Shown: in pieces, positions 19,107 through 30,363 of the stretch
Position numbering within the stretch: position 1 is the first letter of the stretch
How the letters are laid out: each line of letters begins with the position of its first letter
Origin: Blakeslea trispora
Taxonomy: Eukaryota; Mucoromycota; Mucoromycetes; Mucorales; Choanephoraceae
NCBI GenBank assembly: GCA_025331445.1
Contig: JAIWNE010000207.1
Coordinates: forward strand, 1 to 33,189
DNA length: 33,189 nt
Direction of reading: 5' to 3'
The notes under the pieces: model-generated
The model's database searches: none
The model's input: the letters and a program-made list of their open reading frames with translations, nothing else
What the model was told of the DNA's origin: nothing
Translations under genes and position numbers: made by a program

Positions 19107-19884
19107 GATGCCATGTTTCTTCATCTTTGGCACTGTTGAATTCATCTAACAATGTCTCAATTGAATTAGAAAGCGATTCTATTTTCTTGTGGTTGTTTCC
19201 ACAAGATCGAAAAGCATTCTCAATTTGGACAACGTATTTCATCCAGAAGGACTGATTTCTTTCAGGATCTTTTTCTATAACTTCTTTGGCGCTATTCTTA
19301 TTGAATCCACCATCGACGAGGGATGTCGGACAAGTTGAGCATTCTCTTCTTATCTTCTCGTATCTCAGCGATCTTGTGAGAGCAAGGCAGGTTGAAAGTT
19401 ACTTTTGCCCTACAAGTGCAGCTTTTGCTTGTCTCATTCACAGAGGGCTCACTGTGAAGCTCAATTCGCAACACAACGAGTGCTCGGTAAGTGATCAAAG
19501 AGCAGAGGTGCTTGAGGTTGCTGTCGTTAAAAATAAAGGGGTCTATTTTGGATTGTTCTTTGATTAAAAGATCTCCAATAGCTCTTTCGTGCTTTTCTAC
19601 ATGTTCTTTGATTCTGTTGAATGCAAGAGAAAGCGGTTGTGCAGCATTCATTTTATGCTTCAAAGCACCATGAGCACTTTCAGCTCTTTGCGTAGTAGTG
19701 CAGCCAAAATGCATCAGTTTAGATTCATGATAGGCTGCCCAATGTTCTTGACAAAGAAGCCATTCTGATTCGAAGTAATTCTTGAAATGAGATCCACCAC
19801 GGCGTATAGGAGTTTTAAAAATATTGGAGTGAGCTTTTTCTGATTGAGGTCAATATTCAGCTTTTATAGGCATGGCTGTATTGA

Positions 19885-22014
19885 CTTTTGAAATGATTAA
19901 AGTAATGGATTTTTTTGTTGAAATGTAATATAGAGACTTAAGGGAGGTTAGTTTTTGAATTTGAAGCTGATCTGAAGAGATGACTTGATCTCGGTTTTTT
20001 TTACATGTCAAAGGCCATAAAATAAATAAAAAGACTAAGAAAAATAATCTGTGAGAAAGAGATTCGGCTGAAAAGGGAAAAAAAATAGCAGTGAAAATGA
20101 AGAGACAATCAAATGGGGGGGATCGATTTCAGATTTCATGCAAAAAATATATACAAAAATGGTAAATGGGGGGTTAGGCTAAAAGAGGTGAAACAGTCTG
20201 GGTGAAAAATAAAGATGTATGCAAATTTAATTTAAAGGTAAAGAAGAGGTATTTGGAAGGAATCCTAAAGTAAATTCAGATATATGACAAAATAAAGATA
20301 TCAAGCTGAAAGAGATGATAAAGAAGCATAAGCCATTAAATTTATAAAGCCAAAGGCCAAAGAGCTAATTTTTAATTTTTTGTGTAATCATAACAAGGTG
20401 TAGAAAGCTAAAGAAGTGTAAAAAGGTGTAAAAATAAAATAGCATGGTTGAGAGAAGATGTTTGCCATTCATACTTTTGAATTTTAAGACAGTAGTACAA
20501 GAAAGTTACGATCATGACTGAATGTCGATCTTGAGATCTCTCATCACCATCACTGAAGCAACATGAGCACATGGAGAAGGACTCGTTGTTGCTGTAAGTG
20601 TCTTTAAGTTAAATAATGACTGGCAAAATGAATAACAGACATTCCAGCAGTTAGGTAAAATAAAAAACTGCACTCATCTTTGTATAAAGTGAGATGATGT
20701 AGTTTGGGCTGAATCAAATCGCATTGTATGAGAATAAGCAGTGCTCAGAAAACCTGAAAAAGATAGATGCTGGTGTAAGATTATGAGCAACAACTTAAAG
20801 AGAAGTTATAAAGGAGAAAAGAAACAAATACTACTTTGAAGCAAGTGAAAAGGAAAGAAAGAAAAGTAATGATGATTCCTACCTAATCGCTATTTTTTTT
20901 TCAACTAATGACTCTCACTAAATAAGGATGGAATGTTTGATAATCTCTTTTAAGAACTGTTGGTCTTGAACATTGGAAGTCAACTTTGAGACTAGGCAAA
21001 TTAACAGTGTAGACAAACAACTTTAAAAGCTTTGAAATTGATATTGGACTGAATGATGAATCAGAATGCCTGGTTGAGAAGTCATAAAAGAGGAACAGAA
21101 GGATCAATTGTAGGCTTTAGAAGAGGGATCCATTCACTTCTTTTATCAAGACAATTGGTTGTTGTACATGTTTATCGAAATGAGTATATCATCAACAATC
21201 ATCACCATTTTCGGTCAATGCTAGCAATAATCCAAGATTCGCTTTCCAGTTGATCCATCATAATACGTTTTTATTTCCCAAATGATAAAAAAATAGTCCA
21301 ACTAGCTTTACTGTAATCCACCTCATAGATACTTACCTTTCAAAAAACATGATACCCTTTAAAGAACCTTTGATCATCCAAAGTGCTTTTGATATGTAAC
21401 TTGAATTGATTCTTTCACCGGAAATAATGTTGACAATGATGGCATCTTTCTTTGAATAAACTGCCAACTTTTACTTACAACTTTACCTCTTAATTCCATT
21501 TTGTCATTCATAGGATTGATCTCTAGTAAATCAGATGTAAATTCGGCTAGGTATTGTTGTTTGGAGAGTGAAAGTAGTCTCTTCAATGAGTTGAAGAAAT
21601 AAAAGACTGTTATCACAAGCTGAAGGTGCAATCCGAATGTTTAGGTTGATTCAATCAGAAACAGTAATGACTCCATACTATCTTTAAAGATTTATATGTG
21701 AGTCAGGTAATCAATTGTAGAATTTGAACAATATCTTACTCTGCTTTAAAAATCCATTGGGCCTCATCATAAAATAATCATTTAACAGTGAGACTAATAC
21801 ATTATCTACTTTCATAAAATGTTAGATTATAAAGCCATATGTAATGCCATCGAGTTGCTTACCTTTGCTTTATATTAGACGCGACTAAAGGAATTCTCAT
21901 GTTAATGTAAGCATCTCCATCACTGATAATTTGGAAGAAAGTGTAGTTATGATCTTTTTCAAGTGGTTTAGTGGTGGCGTGTTTAAAAACTGCAATTGTC
22001 TGCTTTGTGATGGT
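19885..22014 (-). repeat. Diverged direct duplication, copy 1
   Basis: Aligns by eye with 31070-33189 from end to end, with many substitutions and small indels; the window edge hides how far copy 2 extends. The left part (19885-20890) is AT-rich and non-coding, with an ATGGGGGGG run near 20115. The right part (20890-22071) carries exon-like minus-strand segments. Its left edge coincides with the truncation of the OTU-MULE. Confidence 0.8.
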
Positions 22015-22071
22015 AAGATGAGTGACTGTATGATAAAGACTTGAGCTGCCCAAATTGATCGTGAACAAACC
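20894..22071 (-). pseudogene. Unrecognised multi-exon gene, copy 1 (degraded)
   Basis: Candidate exons on the minus strand. 22071-21867: acceptor TTTTTTAG, donor GTAAGC, reading FTINLGSSSLYHTVTHLTI ... FFQIISDGDAYINM. 21815-21740: donor GTAAG, reading DNVLVSLLNDYFMMRPNGFL. 21592-21337: donor GTAAGT, reading SDLLEINPMNDKMELRGK, then after a frame change VNIISGERINSSYISKALW and MIKGSLKG. 21107-20894: STRHSDSSFSPISISKLLKL ... FVYTVNLPSLK. All four have counterparts in copy 2 with conservative replacements and the same donor sites, so the segments were once coding. I do not recognise the family. Splice phases do not all agree in copy 1, so it is probably dead. Confidence 0.5.
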
Positions 22072-23180
22072 TAAAAAACAAGCCTCTTTCTAGACAGATA
22101 AAAGAACGGATAAGTTAGCAATCATGTAGCATGGCCTGAATAATACACCTTAACTTGGAAAGGAAACACTCTCGAGATTCAGGAAAAATAAAGGGTGTAG
22201 TATTCAATAGAGTGAAGGAAAAAAAAAGTCGAGAAAAAAAAGAGATAAGAAAAAGGAAAGAGAATAATGTCACCCCATAAATAACACGGAACTTTGGGGG
22301 TGAATTTGCTTTTAAAGTATGTCAGCTATCCTAATGTAGGTAAAGAGAGAAAAACCTGGAACCTTCTTTGAAATCGGCCAATCAGAGTAGCGAATTTCCA
22401 TCACTATGAAAAAGGTAAATGTTGATGATTTGGCTTATTCCTCTCTTTGCATCATACGCTTCAATCAAAAATAAAATAGTGTTTAAGATAGTGATGAACT
22501 CAATTATTTAATTATAAAGAAGGAGATGTAGTCAAAAAGATAATTACAGTTGAATAGTAGAAAAAAGACACAATCCTTAGATTTTAATAAAAATATCGTT
22601 TTCATGAAGCATTGATTTCATGTGCTCTGACTTGCTTTTGCATATTAAGAACTGACTAGAATAATTAAGCCAGTAAGAAATATATAACCCATTAGTTAAA
22701 AAGTCAACTTCTATGGCACATGTTAGCTTTCTCGCTGCTCATCAGTTCTGCATGTCGACATCTCAAACTTACATGAGCATGCAAGATGGTAGGTCATCTC
22801 GGAAAAGGTTGAAATAAAATAAAATAAAATAATAAAAAGCACCTACAAATACCTTAGAAAGTGATTGCTTAGTTAACAAAAGTTAAAAATCTGGAATATG
22901 GTTGACCAGTTTCTTAAAAAGATACTTAAAAAAGGTATACCTTTAAATCAAAGAGATAGATATATGATGATGAATGTATGCTCAAGACAACATACAATAA
23001 AAATAACAATTCAATGATATTAAACTGCTTATGAAAAATTATTTGATTTCGAGTAAAAGTTACTTCAAGCTCTCATAATGAAATATACAAATGCTCCTGG
23101 TTCTGATCATGATTTATAAAAACTGTTATCCCAAACCATCTAAATTTCCTATTTACTTCTCTATACAATTATATTTGAAG
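22072..23180. other. AT-rich stretch without a supported gene
   Basis: Runs of A/AAAG, a short AAATAAAATAAAATAAT microsatellite near 22815 and no ORF worth reporting. It may contain upstream exons or the promoter of the unknown minus-strand gene that ends at 22071, since its first exon there starts at a splice acceptor, but I could not fix any. Confidence 0.5.
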
Positions 23181-23242
23181 TAAAGTTGACAACCTTACAA
23201 AGTAGCACAGTACCATTTAAAGTATTTTTACCACTTACAATA

Positions 23243-23356
23243 ATGCCAAATCATGAACAAACTGCTGTAAGGACATTTGCTCTTCAACCAAAAAGATCAA
23301 CTGAAAAATCATCAACATCTATACTCGATCAATTGCTTTCCAGTGCTAAACCATAT
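23243..23356 (+). CDS. Candidate first exon of an unknown plus-strand gene
   Basis: The ATG at 23243 opens 38 codons with mixed, protein-like composition (MPNHEQTAVRTFALQPKRST ... LDQLLSSAKPY). It ends at a good donor (TAT followed by GTGAGT at 23357). The stop comes 12 codons beyond the start of the putative intron region. No convincing second exon was found downstream. It would be divergent from the minus-strand gene ending at 22071. Weak call. Confidence 0.25.
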
Positions 23357-23399
23357 GTGAGTTACTCTTAAGCAAGAGACATTTTGTGCGTCTAAGAGG

Positions 23400-25300
23400 T
23401 CTATTTATGTGCTGCATTTTGATGGTATTGATGTTCACCATATTATATTATTTTGGGTCATTTAAAATTATCATAAAATGACAATATAATCAAATTGAAA
23501 TTAGGATCTTTCAGTGTTCAATTTATAAATGGTTTCAAAGGGTGTCATAAGAAGTGATTGTGTCAATGAGCCTTTACAATAAATGAATGATCTTATTACA
23601 TTTGGCTTCTGATGTGCCATCCTATTGTTATAGTCTATTATATCTCTAACAAGAGCGACACTATATAAAAGGGTTGCTCTTGATACATTTTATTTTTACG
23701 CTAGTTACTTGTATGTTAAAAAATGATTCATTTATATACATATATAATTTTGAGACAGCTTGACGCTTTGCTATCAACTTTTTTATAGATTCTACTTGGT
23801 ATTTCTTTAGGATCTCCTTTACAAAAGCGTTCCTTTAATTGATCACTAATAAGATCTGTTTATGCAAATCAAAGACATTTTCCTTTTCTGTATAATTTTA
23901 GCTTGGATCTGTTAATGAAATCATACTTTCTTCCCATCACTGCCATATTTCTCATATATACTGGTCATTTTTTCACAATCCCCATTTTCTTTTTTCTCTC
24001 TTTTTTCTATTGATTGCACAGCAAAAGGTAAGCACTTTTATCTCTTTTTTTTTTTTTATATACAAATATCATATAATCCATCAACATCACTGACTCTTTT
24101 ATTTTACATTAGCTACATGCATATCACCTTATGATAGCAACATCGTAATAACTCGACTACGCTTCTTTTCTTATTTCTTAGCATCTTCCACCTCACCATC
24201 CGTATTTATTTGCTTATCATCAACTTTATATACACTTATATACATACTCATCATAAGCTCTGATGGACAATCCTTTTTCCATGTCACCTTCTTCTGTGCT
24301 ACTTTTCACCATCTCTTCTACAACTTCTTTATCCAAACTGTCTGCTCTATACCATGTTGCTCAAACTTGTTCTTCTCTGACTGCTATCTGAATACAATCT
24401 CTATTTATGCTGTCTATCTGGATCGATGCTTCTTTTTCAAATTGCTCTTGCCTTAGGTCTTTCGGTTTCTCCATTTGTTTGTCTATCTTATTCTTTGCAT
24501 CGCATTTACTAACTTGCTCTGTTTGTAGTCATTGCCTTGGAGCATTTTGACAAACACACATCCAATTGCCTACTATGCTTCCATCCTATGTCTGATTTGT
24601 TCATGTCTACCTTCCTTCTTATGTGCTCATGTGATCTTTCTCTCTAACTATTGCCACTGGTCAGTGTCCTAAATTCAAGAGATACTTTTTCTCTCTGATA
24701 TACCGTCGTTCAGGGTACTTGGTCTCTTCTCATGTCGCCATCTATCCAACTCATCTTCAGGAAATAATCTCTATCCACCTATTCTCCTTCCACTACTATG
24801 GTCTATGCTTTCAAAAGTTGAAGAATCTCTTTTTGGTTGAACTTAGGGTTCCTTTCAACTTTACTTCTTGCATTTTTCTTCTTTTTGTGTCTTCATGTCG
24901 TTGCTCATGCTTACATGTCTGCTCCATCCCAGATGAGGTTGCTTCATCGCTTTGAATCTCTCTCGTGACAAGTGAAATACCGCTTCCAGAATATTTTTAC
25001 TTGACTTTCTTACCAAATGAATCCCTCTTTATCGACTGTTCACTTCTGACTATTGCTCTCACTGTTGGCTGGACTCATGAGGTACCTAATCGCATATAAC
25101 GGAATCAACATGCTCATGACAAAGTACATGCGTAAAGAATCGCGTCTCATCTTTATTTTTTTGTTTTTAGACTTTCTATGCTATTTACTTTCTTCATCTA
25201 TTGCTTCTGACTCTTGTGTATACTGGTGACGAGTGATCTCTTACTTGGTGTTGCTCATGACCTTGCATGTTGCTTTAAAATGGCTGTCAAGAAAAAAAAA
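23400..25300. other. Pyrimidine-rich, apparently non-coding region
   Basis: 23400-24000 shows nothing recognisable. From about 23970 to 25000 the plus strand is strongly C/T-rich, with a GCAAAAG-GTAAGC donor-like site at 24025 and a T tract near 24045. An ATG at 24263 opens 42 codons, and the same frame is closed repeatedly by TGA. Another open stretch lies at 24719-24955 in a different frame. No domain is visible. It may be a decayed coding region or a spacer. Confidence 0.4.
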
Positions 25301-25815
25301 AAGTTCGGTTAAGGCTATATATTTTTCAAGCGCAGCTACTGCAAAGCGATTAAGGTGCTACTGAAGGCTCTAATCATGGAAATTAACTCATTTCTGCTTT
25401 CTATACTGCTTCTGATGGTTCCAAAAGGTACCTGTATCAAGCCGAGCATGCCAATTAATCTGAGTACACCCGATGCAGCATTCCCATTACAAAAAAGGAC
25501 ATCTGAGCTACAAATCAGCCTAAAGAAGAACCCATATATAGCATTTATTTGATCCAAATTAATAAAATTCAAGAAGCTTGATTTGCCCATAATACCTAAA
25601 TAATCCAATCATATGCCAAGATTATCCAAAAGTCAAAGCAATGCCATTTGCTCATTTATTGTTTATACATGTAGAACATGTTAAATCACTATCGCTTTAT
25701 ACGCTGAAGGCCATTTGTCACTATAACTCCCCTTTGAGACTTAAGCTGGATATGATTCGACTATAGACAGCTCCTATTTAAAGTAATCCGCAAAAGGGTT
25801 TTGCCATTCAATAAA
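25301..25815. other. Spacer before the LINE; nothing recognised
   Basis: A 90-codon minus-strand ORF (25336-25608) has no family resemblance and no neighbouring exon, so I do not call it a gene. The rest is AT-rich. Confidence 0.4.
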
Positions 25816-25818
25816 AAA

Positions 25819-25910
25819 TGTCAGATTCTGACACAAATCATGTCAGATTCTGACAAAAAACCTTAAACCGCCTTAATTGAATTTCAAGGTTTTCGTGTCA
25901 GATTCTGACA
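25819..25910. repeat. Three identical near-palindromic 15-mers
   Basis: TGTCAGATTCTGACA at 25819-25833, 25841-25855 and 25896-25910. Each is a palindrome except at the central base. They lie 160-250 bp upstream of the LINE ORF and look like a repeated protein-binding site or promoter motif. Confidence 0.7.
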
Positions 25911-26073
25911 AAAAAAAAGTTCACCTCAACATCTTTTAAGCTGTGGTGATTTCGAACAGTCTTCTGTTCTTCTTTAGTCTGCCTCTCACCAACTTCCTCG
26001 AAAAAAAAATTAGTATAATCGCACCAAAAACAGTAGAAAATCTTTGAAAACCACCAAAAAAAAACAACGTTAT

Positions 26074-26859
26074 ATGTCATCCACTTTATTATCATCTACA
26101 CCTACACAAGATAGTTATCTTGGTGATCACTATCTTTCAACCCAACTTCCTTCACAACCCACTCCCAACTCTTTTAAACTCAATGTTGGATCCATCAACT
26201 GTCGTGGCCTTCGCAAGACCAGCGACATTAATATTCGCAAACAATTTATTCGCTATCTACGTACTACTGCCGTAAATGTTTTGACATTACAAGAAACTCA
26301 CGCTGAAACTGCATCTATTGAAAACACCTTTCATATGCAATTCCAGGCTAAACATAGCATCTGGACCCAGCATTGTGGAATTGTTGTTTTTAACCCTGAT
26401 TGACTTCTTTCTGACATCACGAAGAGCGACTATGGCAGGTGGATTTCTATCAAAGTTGCTCACTCCACGGGTATTTTTGATCCCATCTACATCACAGTGG
26501 TATATGCTCCTGCATTCCGTCAAGCTCGATTTCCTTTTCTAACCAACCTCAGTCGCTTACTCTCGTCCGATAACACTTCCTTGCCTAATCCATCTTGCCA
26601 TATCCTGTTAGGCGATTTCGACTATACGCACCCTTCCTCTGCCCCCTCCAGTTTGGGCTCTCGTCGGAACCATCCTCCTTCTGAGTGGATTCAATTTGTG
26701 ACTAACAACTTTAAAGATTGTGTCACACCGGATCACTCTTCCTCCCAACCTACATTTTGTCGTGGTATTCAGCAATCGTGTATTGATTACATATTCTTGT
26801 CGAACGATATTACTCCTCTTCGGTCACATGGCCGCGTCACTTACATCAATCCCTCTTGA
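26074..26859 (+). pseudogene. LINE endonuclease domain (APE type)
   Basis: The ATG at 26074 is preferred over upstream non-ATG starts. The exonuclease-endonuclease-phosphatase fold is visible by motif: VGSINCRGLRK (metal-binding Asn), VLTLQETHA (catalytic Glu), ITVVYAP, HILLGDFDY (active-site GDFN variant) and SCIDYIFLS. The final TDHFLL (Asp-His pair) falls just after the second stop. A TGA at 26401 and another at 26857 lie in the same frame. This enzyme would nick target DNA to prime reverse transcription. Confidence 0.85.
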
Positions 26860-27738
26860 ACAGACCACTTTCTGTTAACCTCTACGGTACAGTTAATGTC
26901 GGCTTCCTCAATTGACACAACCAAGAGTACCGGCAAAGGACACTGGAGAGCTCACCCTAAACTGGCGATGGATTCCAAGTTTTGTCACAAGCTCCATGCT
27001 GCAATTATGGTAACTGCTTCTGCTATGTCTCCTACCATATCTCCTCAAGAAAGATGGGAAGAGTTTAAAGCAACAGCTACTCGTGTGGCTCAAAGTCACT
27101 CCAGGAAAAAGGCTTTCTGCCTCAAGCGAGCTGAACGGTTGCTTCATCTCAAACGCAACAAGATCCAAAAGCAACTATTGCTTCGTCCAGATCTGACCGC
27201 ACAGTACCAACCTTTACAGCAGGTAGTTGACCATCAGCTCCGTTCCCTTCAAGAATATCAGGTTGATGCACTTGCACTTCGAGCAGGCATAAGATGGCGT
27301 GATTTTGGCGAACTGTCTGCAGGCTATCTGAAACGAACAGTCTCGCAACGTTCATCAAAACACTTGATTCCGCCATTGATTCACCCGAACACGAGGGAGA
27401 TAAGTACCACCAAGGAGGACATGTTAGACGCAGCGTCCAGCTTCTACCAGCACCTCTACGCTTCTGAAGATGTTGACCAAGCCGCTATTGATAGCTTGCT
27501 TACGTCTCTTCCTCCGGAACTCGAGATCTCTCGGATACAACAGGAAACACTCCAAGCTGCTTTCACCTTGGATGACCTCCTCACCGGTGTCTCTCGTTGC
27601 CCTCAACGCAGCAGCCCGGGTAAGGATGGCCTCCCTTATGAGATTCTCCGTCTTCTGTTTCTGCATCCTGTCTGCCAATCCACCGCTGTCATGGTTTACA
27701 ATGATGCTTTACTTAGAGCTGTCTTCCCTCCATCTTAG
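26860..27738 (+). pseudogene. LINE linker and start of RT
   Basis: Same frame as the endonuclease. The endonuclease ends (TDHFLLTST) and a long helical, basic linker follows (SHSRKKAFCLKRAERLLHL ...). The segment typical before RT is present: TTKEDMLDAASSFYQHLY, then SPGKDGLPYEIL. A TAG at 27736-27738 follows PPS, where a Trp is usual before the KKG motif, suggesting TGG to TAG. Confidence 0.8.
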
Positions 27739-28160
27739 CAGGACACCATTGTCTCGCTCCTCTCCAAGAAGGGCCAGCTCTCTGAGTTAAGCAACTGGCG
27801 TCCAATTTCACTGATAAATACGGATGCAAAGGTTTTCACTCGCCTTCTTTTTGGTCGAGTGATCGAATGTGCTGGCAACCTAATCAATCCATTCAGACTG
27901 GTTTTGTACGGGGGCGCTTTATAGCTGATAATGACTAGCTTATGAAGTTAGTCATGGACTATGCTCAACAGTCGAGAGACCCTACGATAGGCCTTCTACT
28001 TGATCAGGAAAAGGCGTATGATCGTGTCCATCCTGATTATTTACGGCAGGTACTTCTTCGTTTTGGTTTCCCTCCGACTATTGTCCACAGTATATGTACA
28101 CTATTCTTTACTACTCATCTTCGGATCAATGTCAATGCCACTTGTTCAAACCTGTATTTC
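27739..28160 (+). pseudogene. LINE RT, N-terminal palm, frameshifted
   Basis: Begins in the upstream frame (LLSKKGQLSELSNWRPISLI). A one-base loss near 27894 moves the reading into a second frame (QTGFVRGRFIADND), where a TAG at 27936-27938 follows. It goes on as GLLLDQEKAYDRVHPDYLRQV, the first catalytic RT block. A second frameshift near 28150 leads into the next segment. Both changes are single-base and the protein blocks follow each other directly. Confidence 0.8.
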
Positions 28161-29638
28161 AACGTAGAGGTCTTCGCCAAGGTGACCCGATCTCTCCGGT
28201 CTTATCCAATTTAGCTTTTGAACCTCTTCTTCGCCGACTTCTTCAAGATGACTTGTTTCAGGGTATTTCCATCTCAGTGCCACAGGTTTCTGATCAGAGG
28301 GTGGGACCTAGCACCCCTATAAAAGTCCTGGCATATGCTGATGATGTTGTCTGTTTTCTGAAAGATTTTTCTGACTTGCTTTTGCTGCAGGCTCATCTGA
28401 GGACTTACTCTTTGGCATCTAATGCAAAGGTCAACTTCCATAAGACACAAGCACTTTCATTGTCGGGTAGACCTTTCAGTCGTATGGACACTTGGAGACA
28501 CCAACTCTTGACTCATGGTGTTACTCAAATGCATGACTGTCACTCTTCTTCTGCCCTTACCTACCTAGGCTACCCCCTATGTACCTCCACATCTCAACGC
28601 AATAACTACCTGTCTACTCTGCTAGATAAGATTTCAATTGCTTGTGGCACTCACTCACAACGGTCCTTATCCATTCGTGGCCGAATAACTATCCTCAATA
28701 GTCTTATCCTATCCCGATTATGGCATGTGCTTCGAGTTTTATCAGTTCCTGATGCCTTTTTCAAAAAGGTAGAGTCACTCATGAGTACCTTTCTTATGCG
28801 TCGGAAATTTCCGCGCATCGGGATAGCAACCATGTACTTACCTTGTAAAAAGGGAGGCTTGGGCCTTTTGAGTCCCAAACTACAACAACAAGCGCTGCAA
28901 CTGCGATGGCTGAATCCACTGTTATCCGTCACTGGCTCACTCTTGGATTCTGCCTCGTGGCACAGTTCTGTGCTGACTCAGTCTTTTGTTTTACCTTCGC
29001 TCTTAAAGTATGCTCTTCATCAGCTAGTGACTGATTCTTCGGTGTCTCCTTCCTTTTGGCCTCTACAGGATTTCAGGTTATTCTTCCTGTTTCCCTCTTT
29101 GCGTCTACAGGCACTTCGACCTAGTACAAGCCCTTTTCATCTACTCCTCAAGGCTATGGATGCTTTGCCGAAGTTGTTCAAACAGGTAGTAGTTAGTCCT
29201 ACTACTTGCTTCGATATCCCGCTAGGTTCACTTTATATCCCACCTACGACTTTTGAGGTGCCTCGCTCAATTCAACTTTTGCCTTGTTCAGCAGTTTATG
29301 TACTTGACCGGGCATCTGGCCGTCTCCGACCTGAAACGCCTTCAGAAATTACTTCATCTCCCAATCTCGTACGTAAGTTTCTTCGATGGGTGCGGCTCAA
29401 TGAACTAGTTCTGGTACCCTTTTTCGTGCGGGCATTCATCCCGCCTGCCTACGCTATGATTGGGTCTCATCCTTTTGTTCCCGTTGAGCATGAAAGAACT
29501 GATGCTAATCCTCTCCTTCTGTCCCTTGGGCTAGGATCTACGGATCCTAATCTCTACCTGTCTTCTCGGGCTTATCGTACCCTACTCCTACCTAACTCCC
29601 AGTCCCGCTTGCCGGCTCGACTCTGGTCTGGTTTTTAG
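28161..29638 (+). pseudogene. LINE RT catalytic core and C-terminal extension
   Basis: Opens with FQRRGLRQGDPISPVLSNLA (RT block 4) and the catalytic YADDV at about 28336 (IKVLAYADDVVCFL). The thumb follows (KVNFHKTQALSLSG), then LTYLGYPLC and GRITILNSLILSRLWHVLRV, as in many LINEs. About 500 residues are open. A TAG at 29636-29638 ends it, but the frame continues directly into the zinc-binding domain. Confidence 0.88.
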
Positions 29639-30136
29639 TCTTTCACATTGCCACACACCAGTCGAAATGTTTGGTACCGTTTGTTGCTAAGTAAATTACC
29701 TTGTCGGGATACTCTGCATCGCATTCTTCCCTCTATTGAGGACCCCATTTGCATCGTTTGCTCCCAAAGTATTGACACACCCGAACACTTCTTATATGGT
29801 TGCGATCGGAAACGTTCAGTTTGGGAGTCACTTTGGTCTCAGCACTTCACTACGCCTTTTACAACTCAGCATCTTCATGCGGCCTTTTTAACCCTTAGCT
29901 TCCCAACCTTATCCAACAACTCTTTGTATAAGGAACCTTATATTGTTATCGCATCCATTCTACAGGCCATTTGGCGTAGCCACTGGTTATATGTTTTTGA
30001 CAATACTCCTTTCGTTTCTGCGGCTGTTATCTCTAGTGCCGTTAAAGAACTCCAACAACATGCTAATGAGGCATTGTTCCGAACGGGCATCTCCCCCTTC
30101 CCTATCGTCGGCCTCAATTTACTTCAAATAGACTAG
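29639..30136 (+). pseudogene. LINE C-terminal zinc-binding (zf-RVT) domain
   Basis: Same frame as the RT. It contains the zf-RVT pattern: VWYRLLLSKLPCRDTLHRIL, then CIVCSQSIDTPEHFLYGC, with a C-x2-C ... H ... C arrangement and a following WESLW. In LINEs this domain binds nucleic acid. The natural stop is at 30134-30136. Confidence 0.85.
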
Positions 30137-30279
30137 TCTTCGGGTGGTGATAAAGGCATAATTCTACGACCATCCCGTTTAACAACAAAAAAACAACAAA
30201 AACAAAACCCCATTTATCCCTCTTCTACAATCTTAAAAAACCCAAAAACAATTTTTGTGACTCGAGTTACTCGTCACCC

Positions 30280-30285
30280 AATAAA
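30280..30285 (+). terminator. Polyadenylation signal of the LINE
   Basis: AATAAA, 16 bp before an A10 tract at 30301-30310. It sets the likely 3' end of the element. Confidence 0.6.
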
Positions 30286-30327
30286 GAGATCCTTCTCCAT
30301 AAAAAAAAAAGGTTTTATTTTTTTTGT

Positions 30328-30363
30328 TTTGTCGTGTCATATCACGTGATATGACACGACAAA
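30328..30363. repeat. 36-bp perfect palindrome centred on CACGTG
   Basis: The left half TTTGTCGTGTCATATCAC is followed by its exact reverse complement, with no spacer. The centre CACGTG is an E-box-like site. It lies 17 bp beyond the LINE tail. The stretch from 30364 to 30528 has no gene. Confidence 0.9.

Larger units (their letters stand above)
17218..19841 (-). pseudogene. Second, divergent OTU-MULE transposase, C-terminal half
   Basis: Reading leftward from 19841: a MULE segment with the third catalytic residue (TTQRAESAHGALK), a SWIM finger (CTCRAKVTFNLPCSHKI) and IPRRWW. A one-base frameshift near 19300 follows, then a helical stretch to 19112. A 593-bp solo LTR (18514-19106) interrupts the frame, which resumes in LPLATEVRAPGRKK, the counterpart of the GRPK hook in the first MULE. 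A 50-nt intron (18373-18324, GTAAAC...TTAAG) leads to the Glu-Val-Gly-Glu repeat, a basic KKRK segment and an OTU domain with DGHCGFRSASF and IHWGAL. Here the OTU Asp-Gly-x-Cys is canonical. The N-terminus and first two catalytic Asp are missing: an in-frame TGA and unrelated DNA lie beyond 19841. It is not a copy of the first MULE; similarity is at domain level only. Confidence 0.8.
25894..30310 (+). mobile_element. Non-LTR retrotransposon (LINE) with APE-type endonuclease, degraded
   Basis: A single recognisable ORF2-like region (26074-30136) contains endonuclease, RT and a zinc-binding C-terminus, followed by AATAAA (30280) and an A10 tail (30301-30310). The 5' limit is uncertain. AAGGTTTT at 25886-25893 recurs at 30309-30316 across the tail and may be the target duplication, giving the start used here. 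No ORF1 was recognised. Five stops and at least two frameshifts make it inactive. The domain order fits L1/Tad-like fungal LINEs; I cannot place the clade further. Confidence 0.85.

Noticed and set aside
24263..24955. LINE ORF1 or plus-strand gene in the C/T-rich region
   Set aside because: Frame broken several times by TGA, no zinc knuckle or coiled coil, and about 1.1 kb from the LINE start.
25336..25608. 90-codon minus-strand ORF
   Set aside because: No motif, no splice context and no conserved copy within the window.
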